From: JACCXG01 sp963750935
GTDB lineage: Bacteria; Acidobacteriota; Vicinamibacteria; Vicinamibacterales; 2-12-FULL-66-21
Direction: 5' to 3'
Length of the DNA stretch: 64,000 bases
Assembly (NCBI GenBank): GCA_963750935.1
Contig: CAVVSR010000018.1
Location: forward strand, 124,001 to 188,000
Part shown: piece after piece, positions 1-11,593 of the stretch
Layout: each line of letters begins with the position of its first letter
Position numbering within the stretch: position 1 is the first letter of the stretch
Made by a program: the position numbers and the translations under genes
Notes under the pieces: generated by a model
What the model saw: only the letters and a program-made list of their open reading frames with translations
Database searches by the model: none
What the model was told of the DNA's origin: nothing

Positions 1-1143
1 GATCCGTTTTCCGTCGGGAGCCCACTGGATGTTGGTGCCCTCGACGTCGACCGGCGCCTGCTGGACCGCATCGACGGACGTCATCGGGTTCGCTGGCGTC
101 ACCGCGGCCTGCGGCCGGGCCGCGGCAATCACCAGGGTGAACGCGGCCATGAGGCAGATCGCCGCGAGGATGCTCCGGCCGCCGGCCGTGCGGTCGTCGT
201 CTTTCAGAATAGCCATGAGACGTTTCTCCAGCATGGTGGTGTGCGCCATCGGCAGCGCGGCGCGCACCTGCGGCGCCGAGGGGACCGATCCGGCAAAATC
301 GAGCAGGATCTGGGCGTAGGCGGACGGCCGCGTGCCCAGCGACAGGACCGAGTCGTCGCACGACTCCTCGCGCGCGAGCGTGGCCTGGCGCGCCGCGATC
401 CACGCGAGCGGATGGAACCAGTAGAGCGCCAGCGTGATCCGCATCACGACGTGCCGCCAGGGATCGCGCTGCACCAGATGCGCGATCTCGTGTGCGAGCA
501 CGGCGTCGCGCTGCGGCGTCGGCCACCGTGGCGCGGCGATCGGCAGGAAAATCGCCGGCCGCAGGATGCCGCCGGCCATCGGCGATCCGACGTCGCGGCT
601 GAGGAGCAGGTCGGCCGATCGCCGCAGGCCGAGGCGCTGGCCGATGTCGTCGGCCGCACGTCGCCACCCTTCGTCGATGAGATGGAGCGCGGCGCGAGCG
701 GTGCGGCGCACGCGCAACAACGCCAGCAGCAGAGCCCCGATCGACACCGCCGTGCCCACGGCCCAGGCGCCGAACAATGCCTCGCCTGGTGACGGCCAGG
801 CCAGCGGCAGCGCGCCACGCGCCGGGCCCAGACCGCGACTCCCGTCAGCCGGCTGCGCGGCTGATGGCGCGGGCAGCGCCGCGGCTGGCGCGATGGCCAC
901 GTCAGACGATGGCGGCGGGATTACAGCGATCGATGCATCCGGCACCGCACGAGCCCACGATGCCGGCACCGGCAGGTCGAAGCCGGGAAGGACGGCCGCC
1001 AGCAGCGGCAGCGCCAGCAGCGTCGGGAAGACGCCGCTCCAGAAGCGATGGCGAACCGCGGCCGGCGCGTGCCTCAGCCGGTGTGCGACCGCCAGCACCA
1101 CGGCAAGGACGACGGTGACCTTGAGGAGGAGCAGACCGGCCAT
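1..1143 (-). CDS. M56 family (BlaR1-like) membrane metallopeptidase, C-terminus cut by the window edge
   Basis: The frame stays open from an ATG at 1143 to the window edge (about 381 codons visible), so the gene runs off the left end. It begins with a hydrophobic helix (MAGLLLLKVTVVLAVVLAVA), has further membrane segments near residues 35-50 and 125-145, then the zinc-peptidase signature HEIAH and, about 45 residues on, the EESCDD glutamate-aspartate motif of M56/BlaR1 peptidases. In that family a membrane peptidase senses a stimulus and triggers cleavage of a cognate BlaI/MecI repressor. The visible C-terminal end (after VEGTNIQW) may start a beta-propeller or other sensor. The BlaI-like gene lies just upstream with 1 bp between its stop and this ATG, so the two are almost certainly co-transcribed. 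No beta-lactamase is adjacent, so the signal need not be a beta-lactam. Confidence 0.85.
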   Translation of the reverse strand, partial: MAGLLLLKVTVVLAVVLAVAHRLRHAPAAVRHRFWSGVFPTLLALPLLAAVLPGFDLPVPASWARAVPDASIAVIPPPSSDVAIAPAAALPAPSAAQPADGSRGLGPARGALPLAWPSPGEALFGAWAVGTAVSIGALLLALLRVRRTARAALHLIDEGWRRAADDIGQRLGLRRSADLLLSRDVGSPMAGGILRPAIFLPIAAPRWPTPQRDAVLAHEIAHLVQRDPWRHVVMRITLALYWFHPLAWIAARQATLAREESCDDSVLSLGTRPSAYAQILLDFAGSVPSAPQVRAALPMAHTTMLEKRLMAILKDDDRTAGGRSILAAICLMAAFTLVIAAARPQAAVTPANPMTSVDAVQQAPVDVEGTNIQWAPDGKRI

Positions 1144-1144
1144 C

Positions 1145-1522
1145 TCACCGCCCTCCCTTCGCAGCCTTGTCGATCAACCGCTTCAGCCGCCGGCGCTCGT
1201 CGTCTCCGAGCTCGCCCGGCTGGATGTCGAGGAGGGTGGCCAGCGCGCTCTCGGTCGAGCCGCCGAAGAACGTGCGCAGGATGTGCTGCAGCTCGGAGCG
1301 TCGCGCCGTTTCGGCCGACACCGTCGGCCAGTAGGTGTAGCGCGGGCCGTCCTGCTCGATGCGCAGGTGGCCCTTGGCCACGAGGATGCGCAAGGTCGTG
1401 CGGACCGCGGCGTCGGTGGGCGCCGCCTGCATGGCTTCGCGCACCTCCGCCGCCGTCGCGTGCCCTTTCGCATAGACGATGTCGAGGACTTCCTGCTCGC
1501 GGCGGCTCAATTTCGGCTTCAC
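1145..1522 (-). CDS. BlaI/MecI/CopY-family transcriptional repressor
   Basis: A 125-residue winged-helix repressor, the normal length of the BlaI/MecI family. It starts at a GTG (VKPKLSRREQEVLDIVYAKG); upstream in-frame codons translate a heptad DNA repeat and are not protein-like. The family pattern is clear: LSRREQEVLDIVY, the recognition-helix region TDAAVRTTLRILVAKGHL, then RYTYWPTVSAE and a C-terminal dimerisation helix. It represses its own operon by binding dyads as a dimer and is inactivated by the M56 partner encoded immediately downstream. A perfect inverted repeat lies about 20 bp before the start codon and is the obvious autoregulatory operator. The regulon beyond this operon cannot be read from the window. 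Confidence 0.9.
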   Translation of the reverse strand: MKPKLSRREQEVLDIVYAKGHATAAEVREAMQAAPTDAAVRTTLRILVAKGHLRIEQDGPRYTYWPTVSAETARRSELQHILRTFFGGSTESALATLLDIQPGELGDDERRRLKRLIDKAAKGGR

Positions 1523-1541
1523 GGGAGCACGATACCGCGGC

Positions 1542-1581
1542 ACTGTTGAAAAATCAACAGTCAATGTTGAAAATTGAACAG
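1542..1581. promoter_or_regulatory. Candidate BlaI-type operator: two TGTTGA dyads
   Basis: Positions 1542-1561 form a perfect inverted repeat, ACTGTTGA, 4 bp, TCAACAGT. A second weaker copy, TGTTGAAAATTGAACA, follows at 1565-1580. The pair is the only AT-rich patch in the area and sits directly upstream of the BlaI-like GTG start, where a repressor would block its own promoter. The assignment as the BlaI site is inferred from position and symmetry. Confidence 0.65.
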
Positions 1582-1590
1582 TTCCCAGTT

Positions 1591-1670
1591 TCCAGTCCCA
1601 GTCGTCCCGCTTCCCGCGTCCCGCGTCCCGCGTCCCGAGTCCCGCGTCCCGCGTCCCGCGTCCCGATTCC
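1591..1670. repeat. Heptad tandem repeat, unit CCCGCGT
   Basis: About eleven 7-bp units of CCCGCGT and variants (CCCGAGT, CCCAGTC, CCCGCTT) fill the space between the BlaI operator and the stop codon of the kinase gene. It is one of several 7-bp-period arrays in the window. There is no coding signal. Confidence 0.85.
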
Positions 1671-1673
1671 TGA

Positions 1674-3998
1674 TCACCGATCACGACGTTTTCGCCTCTC
1701 CAGCCGATCGAGCAGAAAGCCTGCGGCCAGCGCGGTCAGGCCGGCGGCGACCACCGCGATGGCCCACGCCGGCCGATCGAACCACTCCCGGCGATGGGCG
1801 ATCAGGATCAGCGCGGAGCCCAGGTTCAACACCCCGGCGTAGTAGAAGCTCTTTCGCTGGCGGCGATGACTGAGCACGATCACGGCGCACGCCGCCGCCG
1901 CGTACAGCCAGTCGATCCGGGTCGAGTATTCCTGCGTCCTCACCAGCCAGCCGATCGGCTGCAGCATGGCGAACGGCGCGATCGTGTAGAGCAGACGCGA
2001 TGCGACGCGCACCGGATCGGACTGGCGCTTGTCGAGCGCGAGGGCCACGGCGTAGAACAGCCATCCGTTGATCGCCATCGCGACGACGGTGTCCAGCAGT
2101 GAAGGATTGCTGACGCCGGGCGGTTGAAGCGGCTGCAACGTGATGCCCAGATACTCGAAGGCCTTGCCGTGCAGCGCCAGCAGCTCCAGCACGAGGACGA
2201 GCAGGACCGCGGCGCCCGTGTACGCGGGCCGGCTGGCCCAGGCGCGATTCCGCTGTTCCGCGAGCACACCGATGGCCGCGTACGCGAACACGAGCGGCAA
2301 CAGATGCAGCGCGAGCCGATGCCATAGACCGTTCTCGAGCCAGTCGCGCAACCCGAAGTCGGCGGCGATGGCGAGCGTGAGCAGGAAGGCGAGCAGGTGG
2401 AACACCGTGCTCAACGCCGCCGTTTTCGTCCGCAGCGCGAGCCAGCCGCACCACACGGTGGCCGCGAGCGTCGTGACCTGCAGCTGACGGTTGGACACAC
2501 CCTTCGCGAACAGCTGGCCCGGTGTGTCGTCTGGCACGACGAACAGGCCGGTCTCGTGGAACGCAATCAGCAGGAACAGCGGCAACAGCCCGACCGCGCC
2601 GAGGTAGAACGCGACGGCGACCGCCCGGTGCTCCCGCCGGTAGAGGAAGTGCGCCGCGAGATTCAGCCCGATGAATGGCAGGCCGAGCACGGCGAAGGGC
2701 CGCGCGATCCCGTCGACCGCGCCGTGCCAGCGGGCGGCCACGAAATAGAACAGGCTGCCGCAGATCAGCAGAAACGCGCCGACGTACAGCGCAATCTGCG
2801 GGATCGAGAGCACGCGGCTCTCGAGGATCCAGTCGTCCTCGCGCTTGTCGAGGGAACGATAGGCGTCCTGAAGCCGATCCGCCTCGTGGCGGTAGATCAG
2901 CCGCAGGCGCAGCCATTCCTGCACCTCGAGGAGGTGCGGCCGGACCCGCTCGGAGAGCGTGGAGCCATAGATTGACGGGCGCGCGAGAACCGGACGGCCG
3001 TCGATGAACCGCCGCAGATCCGCGGCCATGTCCACGGCCGACTGATAGCGGCGTCCCGGATCCGCTTCCATCGCCGTCAGCGCGATCGCCTGCAGCGGCT
3101 CGGGAACCCTCGCGTCCACCTCCACCGGCAGGCGCGGCTGCCCGCGCCGGATGGCGTCGATCCGCGCGAGATCGTCGAGGCCGGCGTACGGCGGCATCCC
3201 GCACAGGAGCTCGTAGAGAATCGTGCCCAGTCCGTAGACGTCGGTTCGCGCATCGATCGGCGCGTCGGGATTCAACTGTTCGGGCGAGATGTAGGCCAGC
3301 GTGCCGCGGAGATGTCCCGAACGAGGATCGCCGCCGCTGATGCCGAAGTCGAGAATGCGCGGCACGAGCTCGGCGTCCACCATGATGTTCGACGGCTTCA
3401 GGTCGCGGTGCTGGACGCCGATGCGGTGCGCGTGGTGAACCGCCTCGCAGATCTCCGCGACGACCCGCGCCCGCTGGGTGAAATCGAGCGACGGCCCGAT
3501 GCGCCCCAGCTCGAAGCCGTCGACCAGCTCCATGATGATCACCGGGGGCGTCGAATCCGGGCGGACCTCGAAGATCTGGACGATGCGGCGGTCGCTGAAG
3601 AGCGCCAGCGCCCGCGCTTCGCGCAGGAACTCGTTGAGGTGTTCCGCGGCCCGCTGGGCGTCACGCGGCTGGCGAATCACCTTCCCGGCGACGGTGCGGT
3701 TCAGGCGTGGGTCGCGCAGCTTGTAGACGTCGCCCATGCCGCCGGACCCGATGCGTTCGATCGTCTGGAAGCCGGCGATCTCGGGCAGCGGCGCATCCGC
3801 CTGCAATACCTCGGTTCGCGGCAGCCCGCCATCCAGCGAGACGGTCAGGGACAGGTAGCGTTCGATGAGATCGCGGAGCGGGCCGACCAGGTCGGGGCGG
3901 CCTTCGCACAGCGTCTCGACGGGCAGTCTCGTCCCGTTGAGGACGTGCTGCTCGACGAACGACGCCAGGCGCCGTTCGAGCTCAGAAGCGTCGGTCAT
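1674..3998 (-). CDS. Membrane-anchored serine/threonine protein kinase with multi-pass C-terminal domain
   Basis: 774 residues. After an ~75-residue N-terminal helical region comes a complete Hanks-type kinase: glycine loop GSGGMG (84-89), probable ATP lysine in AGKVI (K106), catalytic loop HRDLKPSN (197-204), DFG (218-220) and SPE (238-240). From about residue 400 to the C-terminus there are many hydrophobic helices (about ten membrane segments), so the kinase is cytoplasmic and tethered to a polytopic membrane domain that could act as the sensor. The ECF sigma factor gene ends 19 bp upstream on the same strand, the usual ECF/kinase pairing of Acidobacteriota and Planctomycetes in which the kinase is thought to control the sigma factor. 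No disabling change is visible in the kinase core. The ligand of the membrane domain is unknown. Confidence 0.88.
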   Translation of the reverse strand: MTDASELERRLASFVEQHVLNGTRLPVETLCEGRPDLVGPLRDLIERYLSLTVSLDGGLPRTEVLQADAPLPEIAGFQTIERIGSGGMGDVYKLRDPRLNRTVAGKVIRQPRDAQRAAEHLNEFLREARALALFSDRRIVQIFEVRPDSTPPVIIMELVDGFELGRIGPSLDFTQRARVVAEICEAVHHAHRIGVQHRDLKPSNIMVDAELVPRILDFGISGGDPRSGHLRGTLAYISPEQLNPDAPIDARTDVYGLGTILYELLCGMPPYAGLDDLARIDAIRRGQPRLPVEVDARVPEPLQAIALTAMEADPGRRYQSAVDMAADLRRFIDGRPVLARPSIYGSTLSERVRPHLLEVQEWLRLRLIYRHEADRLQDAYRSLDKREDDWILESRVLSIPQIALYVGAFLLICGSLFYFVAARWHGAVDGIARPFAVLGLPFIGLNLAAHFLYRREHRAVAVAFYLGAVGLLPLFLLIAFHETGLFVVPDDTPGQLFAKGVSNRQLQVTTLAATVWCGWLALRTKTAALSTVFHLLAFLLTLAIAADFGLRDWLENGLWHRLALHLLPLVFAYAAIGVLAEQRNRAWASRPAYTGAAVLLVLVLELLALHGKAFEYLGITLQPLQPPGVSNPSLLDTVVAMAINGWLFYAVALALDKRQSDPVRVASRLLYTIAPFAMLQPIGWLVRTQEYSTRIDWLYAAAACAVIVLSHRRQRKSFYYAGVLNLGSALILIAHRREWFDRPAWAIAVVAAGLTALAAGFLLDRLERRKRRDR

Positions 3999-4017
3999 CG
4001 GTGCGCATCCGGATCGG

Positions 4018-4605
4018 CTACCGGCCGCCCCCCATCGCCAGCGTCAGCGACGTCATCGCGCGCGCGAACAGCATCCGGCAGGCATCTTCGCTCTTGCCGA
4101 GCCGCGTTGCGATTTCCGGGAACGTGAGCTCCTCGAACTTGCGCAACAGGATGATGTCGCGGTGCGCCGGCGACAGTGTCTCGAGGGCAGCCTCCAGCCG
4201 CGCGATCTCCTCGTTCACGATCACCTGTGACAGCGCCGAACGCGCCTTGACGGCGATCGGCGACTCGTCCTCCATCGCGACCTCGCGGGCCGCATCGCGG
4301 CGCTGCCGCTGCTGATAGTCCACGCGGTCGCGGATCTCGTGCTCGGCGATCCGCGCCAGCCAGGCCATGAGCGATTCGCTCTGCTCGCCCTTGAGCTCGT
4401 GCAGGTGGGTGAGCGACTTCAGCAGCGTCGCCTGCAGGATGTCGCGCGATTCCAGCCGCGTGCGCAGATCACGTCCCATGCGGAGCCGGATGTAGGCGAG
4501 CAACCGGCCGGCACAGCGCTCGTAGAGCAATCCCAGGGCGGCGTCCGAGCCCTGCTTCGCGCGGGCCAGGAGGTCCACCGTCGACGCAGTTTGCACGGGG
4601 CGCAC
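4018..4605 (-). CDS. ECF-subfamily RNA polymerase sigma factor
   Basis: 195 residues. Region 2 is seen as LLYERCAGRLLAYIRLRM and DILQATLLKSLTHL, followed by an acidic linker of about 50 residues and a region-4 helix-turn-helix (LETLSPAHRDIILLRKFEEL, then FPEIATRLGKSEDACRMLFA). It directs RNA polymerase to a dedicated promoter set. It starts at ATG 4605 and ends 19 bp before the kinase start, so the two form an operon. No anti-sigma factor is encoded nearby, so control through phosphorylation by the linked kinase is the likely mode (inference from known ECF/kinase pairs). The target promoters cannot be deduced here. Confidence 0.9.
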   Translation of the reverse strand: MRPVQTASTVDLLARAKQGSDAALGLLYERCAGRLLAYIRLRMGRDLRTRLESRDILQATLLKSLTHLHELKGEQSESLMAWLARIAEHEIRDRVDYQQRQRRDAAREVAMEDESPIAVKARSALSQVIVNEEIARLEAALETLSPAHRDIILLRKFEELTFPEIATRLGKSEDACRMLFARAMTSLTLAMGGGR

Positions 4606-4658
4606 CTTACCACGTTCGGTTTCGGGGACGGATGCCGTCTATACCCCTAGAGAGAGGA

Positions 4659-4776
4659 GAGACACAAATAAACCGTGTCAAATCCCAACTCCCAACTACC
4701 AACTCCCAAATTGGACTGGTTGGAAGTTGGAGGTTGGGAATTGGGAGTTGACCGTGCTGCGTTTCAGCAACCTGCT
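4659..4776. repeat. Palindromic leader element, copy A
   Basis: A ~118-bp sequence that recurs at 36226-36339. It starts GAGACACAAATAAACCGTGTCA, has a left half of CAACTCC heptads (CCCAACTCCCAAC, then ACCAACTCCCAAATTGG) and a right half of complementary heptads (TTGGAGGTTGGG, GGGAGTTGAC), and ends with TGCGTTTCAGCAACCTGCT. The halves can pair into a long hairpin. The element ends 15 bp before the lipoprotein start codon. Both copies lie in the same orientation and at nearly the same distance before a gene, which suits a mobile palindromic repeat or a transcribed leader. Confidence 0.75.
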
Positions 4777-4791
4777 CGGGGAGGAAGACAC

Positions 4792-5502
4792 ATGAGGAAA
4801 CGCTTGGGAATCATTGGTTTGGCCGTCATGGCGGCGGCCGGGTGCCTGCAGAAGGAGACCGGGCACACGCTCTATCTGTCCCCTGACGGGATGGTGTCCT
4901 GGCTGGTCGTCGAGAAGGACGTCTACTCCGATACCACTGATCGGGCCGCGCGATCCCAGGAGGAACAGGAATACATCGTGAGTGCCGCCCGGGACGCGCA
5001 CGGGATCGGTCGGGCGCTGCTCCTGCTCGACCCGACGGACCTGCGGACGCGAATCATCCGGAACGAGCGTCCGTTCGTCGTGACGACGGACGCGCGCTAC
5101 CGGTCAGTGGAGCGTCTCGGACGCGACCTGATGGCGCGGCTCGGCCTGGACGGTGACGTCACACTGCACGGCGAGGGCCCCGTCATGACGCTGCGCGTGA
5201 GGCTCGACGTCGCGGCGGCGCTCGCCTCGGAAAAGGAGCGCGAGCCGGACAATCCGGTCGACGCCCTGGTCGACGATCTCGATCGCTACAGAATCGTGCT
5301 GACCGAAGGTCGATTCACGAACGCACGCGGATTCACGCTCAGCGCGGATGGCACGCAGGCCATGTTCGCGAAGACACCGTGGGAGGCAATCGAGGCAAAC
5401 GGGGGGATCGTGGAGCTGACGTTGTCATGGCTCCGCCTTCGCGCGCCCGATCCGCAGGCGCGCTTCGGCGAGACCTCGCCGGAGCTTGCCGCTTATCAAT
5501 AG
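4792..5502 (+). CDS. Putative lipoprotein of unknown function
   Basis: 236 residues from ATG 4792, chosen because a strong GGGGAGGAAG ribosome site lies just before it and a lipoprotein signal follows (MRKRLGIIGLAVMAAAGC, lipobox AAAGC). Codons further upstream translate the palindromic repeat. The mature part is soluble and mixed alpha/beta, with no family I recognise; it opens LQKETGHTLYLSPDGMVSW, and residues 60-200 contain a charged, regularly spaced domain. It should be anchored on the periplasmic side of a membrane. It is transcribed divergently from the ECF/kinase operon and has no clear functional partner. Confidence 0.75.
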   Translation: MRKRLGIIGLAVMAAAGCLQKETGHTLYLSPDGMVSWLVVEKDVYSDTTDRAARSQEEQEYIVSAARDAHGIGRALLLLDPTDLRTRIIRNERPFVVTTDARYRSVERLGRDLMARLGLDGDVTLHGEGPVMTLRVRLDVAAALASEKEREPDNPVDALVDDLDRYRIVLTEGRFTNARGFTLSADGTQAMFAKTPWEAIEANGGIVELTLSWLRLRAPDPQARFGETSPELAAYQ

Positions 5503-5524
5503 GCGCGGCAAGCGGCGGCGGGCG

Positions 5525-5560
5525 CGTCCCGAATCCCGAGTCCCGCGTCCCGCGTCCCGT
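5525..5560. repeat. Heptad tandem repeat, CCCGCGT type
   Basis: Five imperfect units (CCCGAAT, CCCGAGT, CCCGCGT, CCCGCGT, CCCG) fill the gap between two convergent genes. The unit is the same as at 1591-1670. Confidence 0.8.
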
Positions 5561-5566
5561 CACTAT

Positions 5567-6371
5567 CTATTGCAGCCGCTCCGTGCCGGGGCCACGCACA
5601 CACAGCGCACGAAAATTGTTGGTCTGAACCGAGCCGAACAGTCCAGTGATGAAATCGAGCACGTACATGTTGAACGTCCCCTGCACCACTGACACCGTCC
5701 AATAGCGCAACGGCTGGTCGCCGAGGACGAACGGATGACCGGCGGGAAGACGCGGCGATTGCGTGGAGTCGACCAGCGACGTCAGTTCCGCGACCGTGGG
5801 CAGGCGCCAGCCGAATCGGTTACTCAGCTCGCGGTCCGAACAGACCTGCGTCGCAAACGCCCAATTCATGGTCGCTGTCGAGGGCACGCGCTCCCACACC
5901 AGGCCGGTTTCGTGGTCCAGCACCGCGAGTCCGTCGAAGGCGAGCGTGAATCGGCGATCCGCCGGCAGCTTGCGGCTCCACGTCGGGGTCAGATCCTTGA
6001 TCGACAGGCTCCTGCCGAAGCTCCACGACCCGGGGCCGGCCGGATTCCAGGTGCGGATGTGCCAGGTGTACGCGCCCGGAGGCAACGTCAGCGTCAGACT
6101 CACGGAGCACGTCCCGGTATCCGGAACACAGCCGACCTGCTGGGCCGTGTACCACTGCTCGATCGCGGCTGCCGGAGGGGTCCCGATCCAGAGCAGGTAC
6201 CAGCTCGAACCTGGTACCGCGTGCCAGGTGAACGTGGTCGTGGACCCCTGCACTTCCCCGATCGGGGCCACCAGCGTGGCGGCCCCGGGCTGCGCCATCG
6301 CCTGCCCGCCGCCGATCAGCCAACACTGCCGCGGAGAACACCACGCACCGGAGCATCGATGAAGACCGCAT
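5567..6371 (-). CDS. Exported DUF1566-type protein, frameshifted in its signal peptide
   Basis: The main open frame (5567-6298) encodes a protein with an N-terminal Ig/fibronectin-like segment (residues ~1-100, with YTWHIRTWNPAGPGSWSFG) and a C-terminal DUF1566/Lcl-type lectin-like domain, recognised by GLVWERVPS, WAFATQVC, GWRLPTVAELTSLVD and FRALCVRG. Its natural N-terminus is in another frame: MRSSSMLRCVVFSAAVL from 6371, a signal peptide that rejoins LIGGGQAMAQPGAAT if one C near 6320 is removed. I therefore read one exported protein with a single-base insertion; the internal ATG at 6298 is probably not the true start. The role is unknown; DUF1566 proteins are usually secreted or surface-exposed. 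Confidence 0.7.
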
Positions 6372-6382
6372 GACCGGACTCT

Positions 6383-6478
6383 CCTTCCCGCTTCCCGCGT
6401 CCCGCTTCCCGCTCCCGCTTCCCGCTTCCCGCTTCCCGCTTCCCGCTTCCCGCTTCCCGCTTCCCGCTCCCGTCCCGA
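6383..6478. repeat. Heptad tandem repeat, unit CCCGCTT
   Basis: About thirteen units of CCCGCTT with CCCGCGT and shortened CCCGCT variants lie between the end of uvrA and the start of the DUF1566 gene, both on the minus strand. This is the longest heptad array in the window. Confidence 0.88.
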
Positions 6479-6489
6479 TCACGACACTA

Positions 6490-9381
<2,892 letters not shown>

Positions 9382-9411
9382 GCGAACTCATACTTTATGG
9401 TGAGGTCGTAA

Positions 9412-9451
9412 CAACTCCCAACCTCCAACTCCCAACTCCCAACTCCCAACC
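9412..9451. repeat. Heptad tandem repeat, unit CAACTCC
   Basis: Five CCAACTC units lie 30 bp upstream of uvrA. The unit is the same as in the left half of the palindromic leader elements at 4659 and 36226. Three ACTTCCG copies at 11-12 bp spacing follow (9470-9500). Confidence 0.8.
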
Positions 9452-9539
9452 AGACCTTTTTTACTTCCGTTGCACTTCCGTCTGTACTTCCGCACTTTCA
9501 AAAGCCCTTCGGCTCCGTCTATAGCGGACAGGTCATTCG

Positions 9540-11475
9540 TGAGGACCTCGTACGGCGTGCGTTCCTGACGGTATCGGCTTGCCGTGGTGGCGGTGCTGAC
9601 GCTGGCGCTGGGAGTCGGGACGCGCCATCAGCGTGCTGCGCGCGTGGTGCTGCGCGACCTGCCTATCAGGATGCGGATCGCATCGCGGTGCTGTGGACGA
9701 GCACACGGCAGACCTGCCCGACGGCTCTCGTTGAATTTCCGCGACTGGAAGGAGAGCGGAGTTCGCGGACATGGCCGCGTACATCCGTCGAGTTCACCCG
9801 CGCCACCATCGGGCCTCGGACGCCGAGCGCGTCAGCACCGGGAGGTCGGCGCTCTTCAGCTGCTCGGCACGCGCCGCTGCTGGCCGGGTGTTCGAGGAGC
9901 CGATTCGTCGAGAGGCGCGAAGGCATCATCAGCCACGGCCTGTGGCAGCAGCGGTTCGCCCGGACCGCGGCATCGGCGGCGTCGCGCGACGACCCGGAGA
10001 TCGGGGGGAGCCCGCGGTCGCGCTGCCGACCGAGGACGTGCGGTGGCGCGCCCCGGACCGAACTGGCAGTCGGGGCGCCGCGGCGCCGACGCGCACGGCC
10101 GGCCGGCTGACGCCGCGGCGACGATCGTCGGCGCGTCGCGAGATGGACCGATTGCCGCGCGGCTGCGCGAGCGGACCCGGGAACGCGCGCCGGCGTCACA
10201 CGGATCCGGAGCGCGCGCGTCATCGGCGACCACGGAGCGACGCGGGCGCCCGGGATCGGTCGGCCGTGCGCTGACGCCGCGCCACGTCGCCAGCCCGTGC
10301 TCGCCCGCTCGACCGCGCGAGCCGCGCGCACGTCGCCGGCGCGAGCAGGCGCGATCACCGCCAGGCGCCACCGAGCGCGCCGCCGCGCGGCCGGCGCGGC
10401 GGCCGCCCGCCTGGCCGGCACCGAGGCGCGCGCCCCGCGCGGGCGCGCGCCTCGCGCGGACGCACCGCGACGCGGCGTGCTGCTGTCCTGCCGACCGGCC
10501 GCCGCCGGTCTGCACCGGCGCTGCAGATGTCCACGGCGGCCGCCGAGACCCCGCGAGGGCGGGCCGCGCGGCGGCGGGGCCGCCGGAGCACCAGGCCCTG
10601 GCGTGGCCGAGATCGGCCTCGCGGCGGCGCGGCGGCGCCGGGCGCGACGCAGCCCTCCGGGGCGGCGCCGACCGCGCTCGACCGGAACGGCCCGCGCAGA
10701 TCGATCTGCCCAACACCTACGACAACCAAAAGCGCCGCGCCACCGAGGCGACGCGGCGTCTCCGGGCGCGCCCGGCGCGGCGCCGTCGGCGCGACCGGAC
10801 CACCATCGGCAGCCCGACTACCGCGTGAGCCGAGGGCCAGCCGCGGCGACCGGAGGACCGGCCCGCCGCCACCGAGGACAGGCGGCGGGGCCGAGGCCAG
10901 CGCACCCGCGCGGCGCGGCCGGCGCGAACGACGCCGACCTCCAGCGGGCGCGCCCAGGGACGCACAACGAGGAGATGGCGCGGCGAACTGGCCGGGGCGG
11001 GGCGCCGCCAAATACGGCCCAACCCGGCCGCCACCAACCCCTGGAAACCGCACGGGGCGCGCCGACATGCGGGCAGCGCCTGGACGAGCCGGCGACCCTA
11101 CATGCCAGCCGGCGTGCGAGATGGACCCGCGCAGGACCGCGGCGACCGCGAGGCCGCGACGCGACGCGCGGCGAAGGACGACCGGCCCACGGGCGCAGCG
11201 AGCAGCGTGGGCACACCGTGGCGGCGCGGAGACGGGGGGGGGGCGGGTGGGGACGGGGATCGGCGCCTACGGAGTGACACCAGCCGTGGCCGCGCGCACG
11301 CAGGAGATCGGGTCCGGAGGCGCCGGCGCCGACGCCTCTCCGTGCTGCGCATGGTCTGGCGGAGGCTGGGGCCGGCACTCGCGGGAGTGTCCTCGGGCTG
11401 CTGGGCCGCGGGCCAGCGCACGACGCCAGTTTACGAAGCGGGCTCATGGGACTGGGGTGCGCGCGCGCTGACACA
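9540..11475 (+). pseudogene. Wrecked ADOP-type permease in extremely GC-rich sequence
   Basis: No single frame codes for more than a short piece, but ordered fragments of an ADOP permease appear across frames: VAVLTLALGVG near 9590, a CLWTSTRQT-like stretch near 9690, FRDWKE near 9745, LLGTR and RVFEE near 9850-9900, EGIISHGLWQQRFA near 9930, then late fragments RTQEIG near 11300 and VLRMV...GPALAGV near 11340. The order and spacing match the intact permeases at 20098 and 42932, so this is one ADOP gene on the + strand. From about 10250 to 11250 sequence is almost T-free and has lost its coding pattern. Either the gene is decaying or the assembly consensus failed here. It should not be annotated as several small proteins. 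Exact ends are uncertain. Confidence 0.7.
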
Positions 11476-11593
11476 GCACGGTGTAGCTGGGGGGGAGAGG
11501 GGTCCGGCGCGGGTCACGCACCCGCTGATTCCTTTCGGGTATGCTGGGGTCCGATCCCTCCATCGACATGACGGACGCCAGCGAGACCCTGCC

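Noticed and set aside
1..1522. Dedicated beta-lactam resistance operon
   Set aside because: Only regulator and sensor-like peptidase are visible; no lactamase or PBP is adjacent, and the B3-like enzyme is 30 kb away.
6383..6478. CRISPR array
   Set aside because: The 7-bp units are contiguous with no spacers, and no cas gene is present.
9584..11277. Several open frames of 140-410 codons in the GC-saturated region
   Set aside because: Arginine/alanine/proline-rich translations with no domain; fragments of one ADOP gene appear across frames instead.
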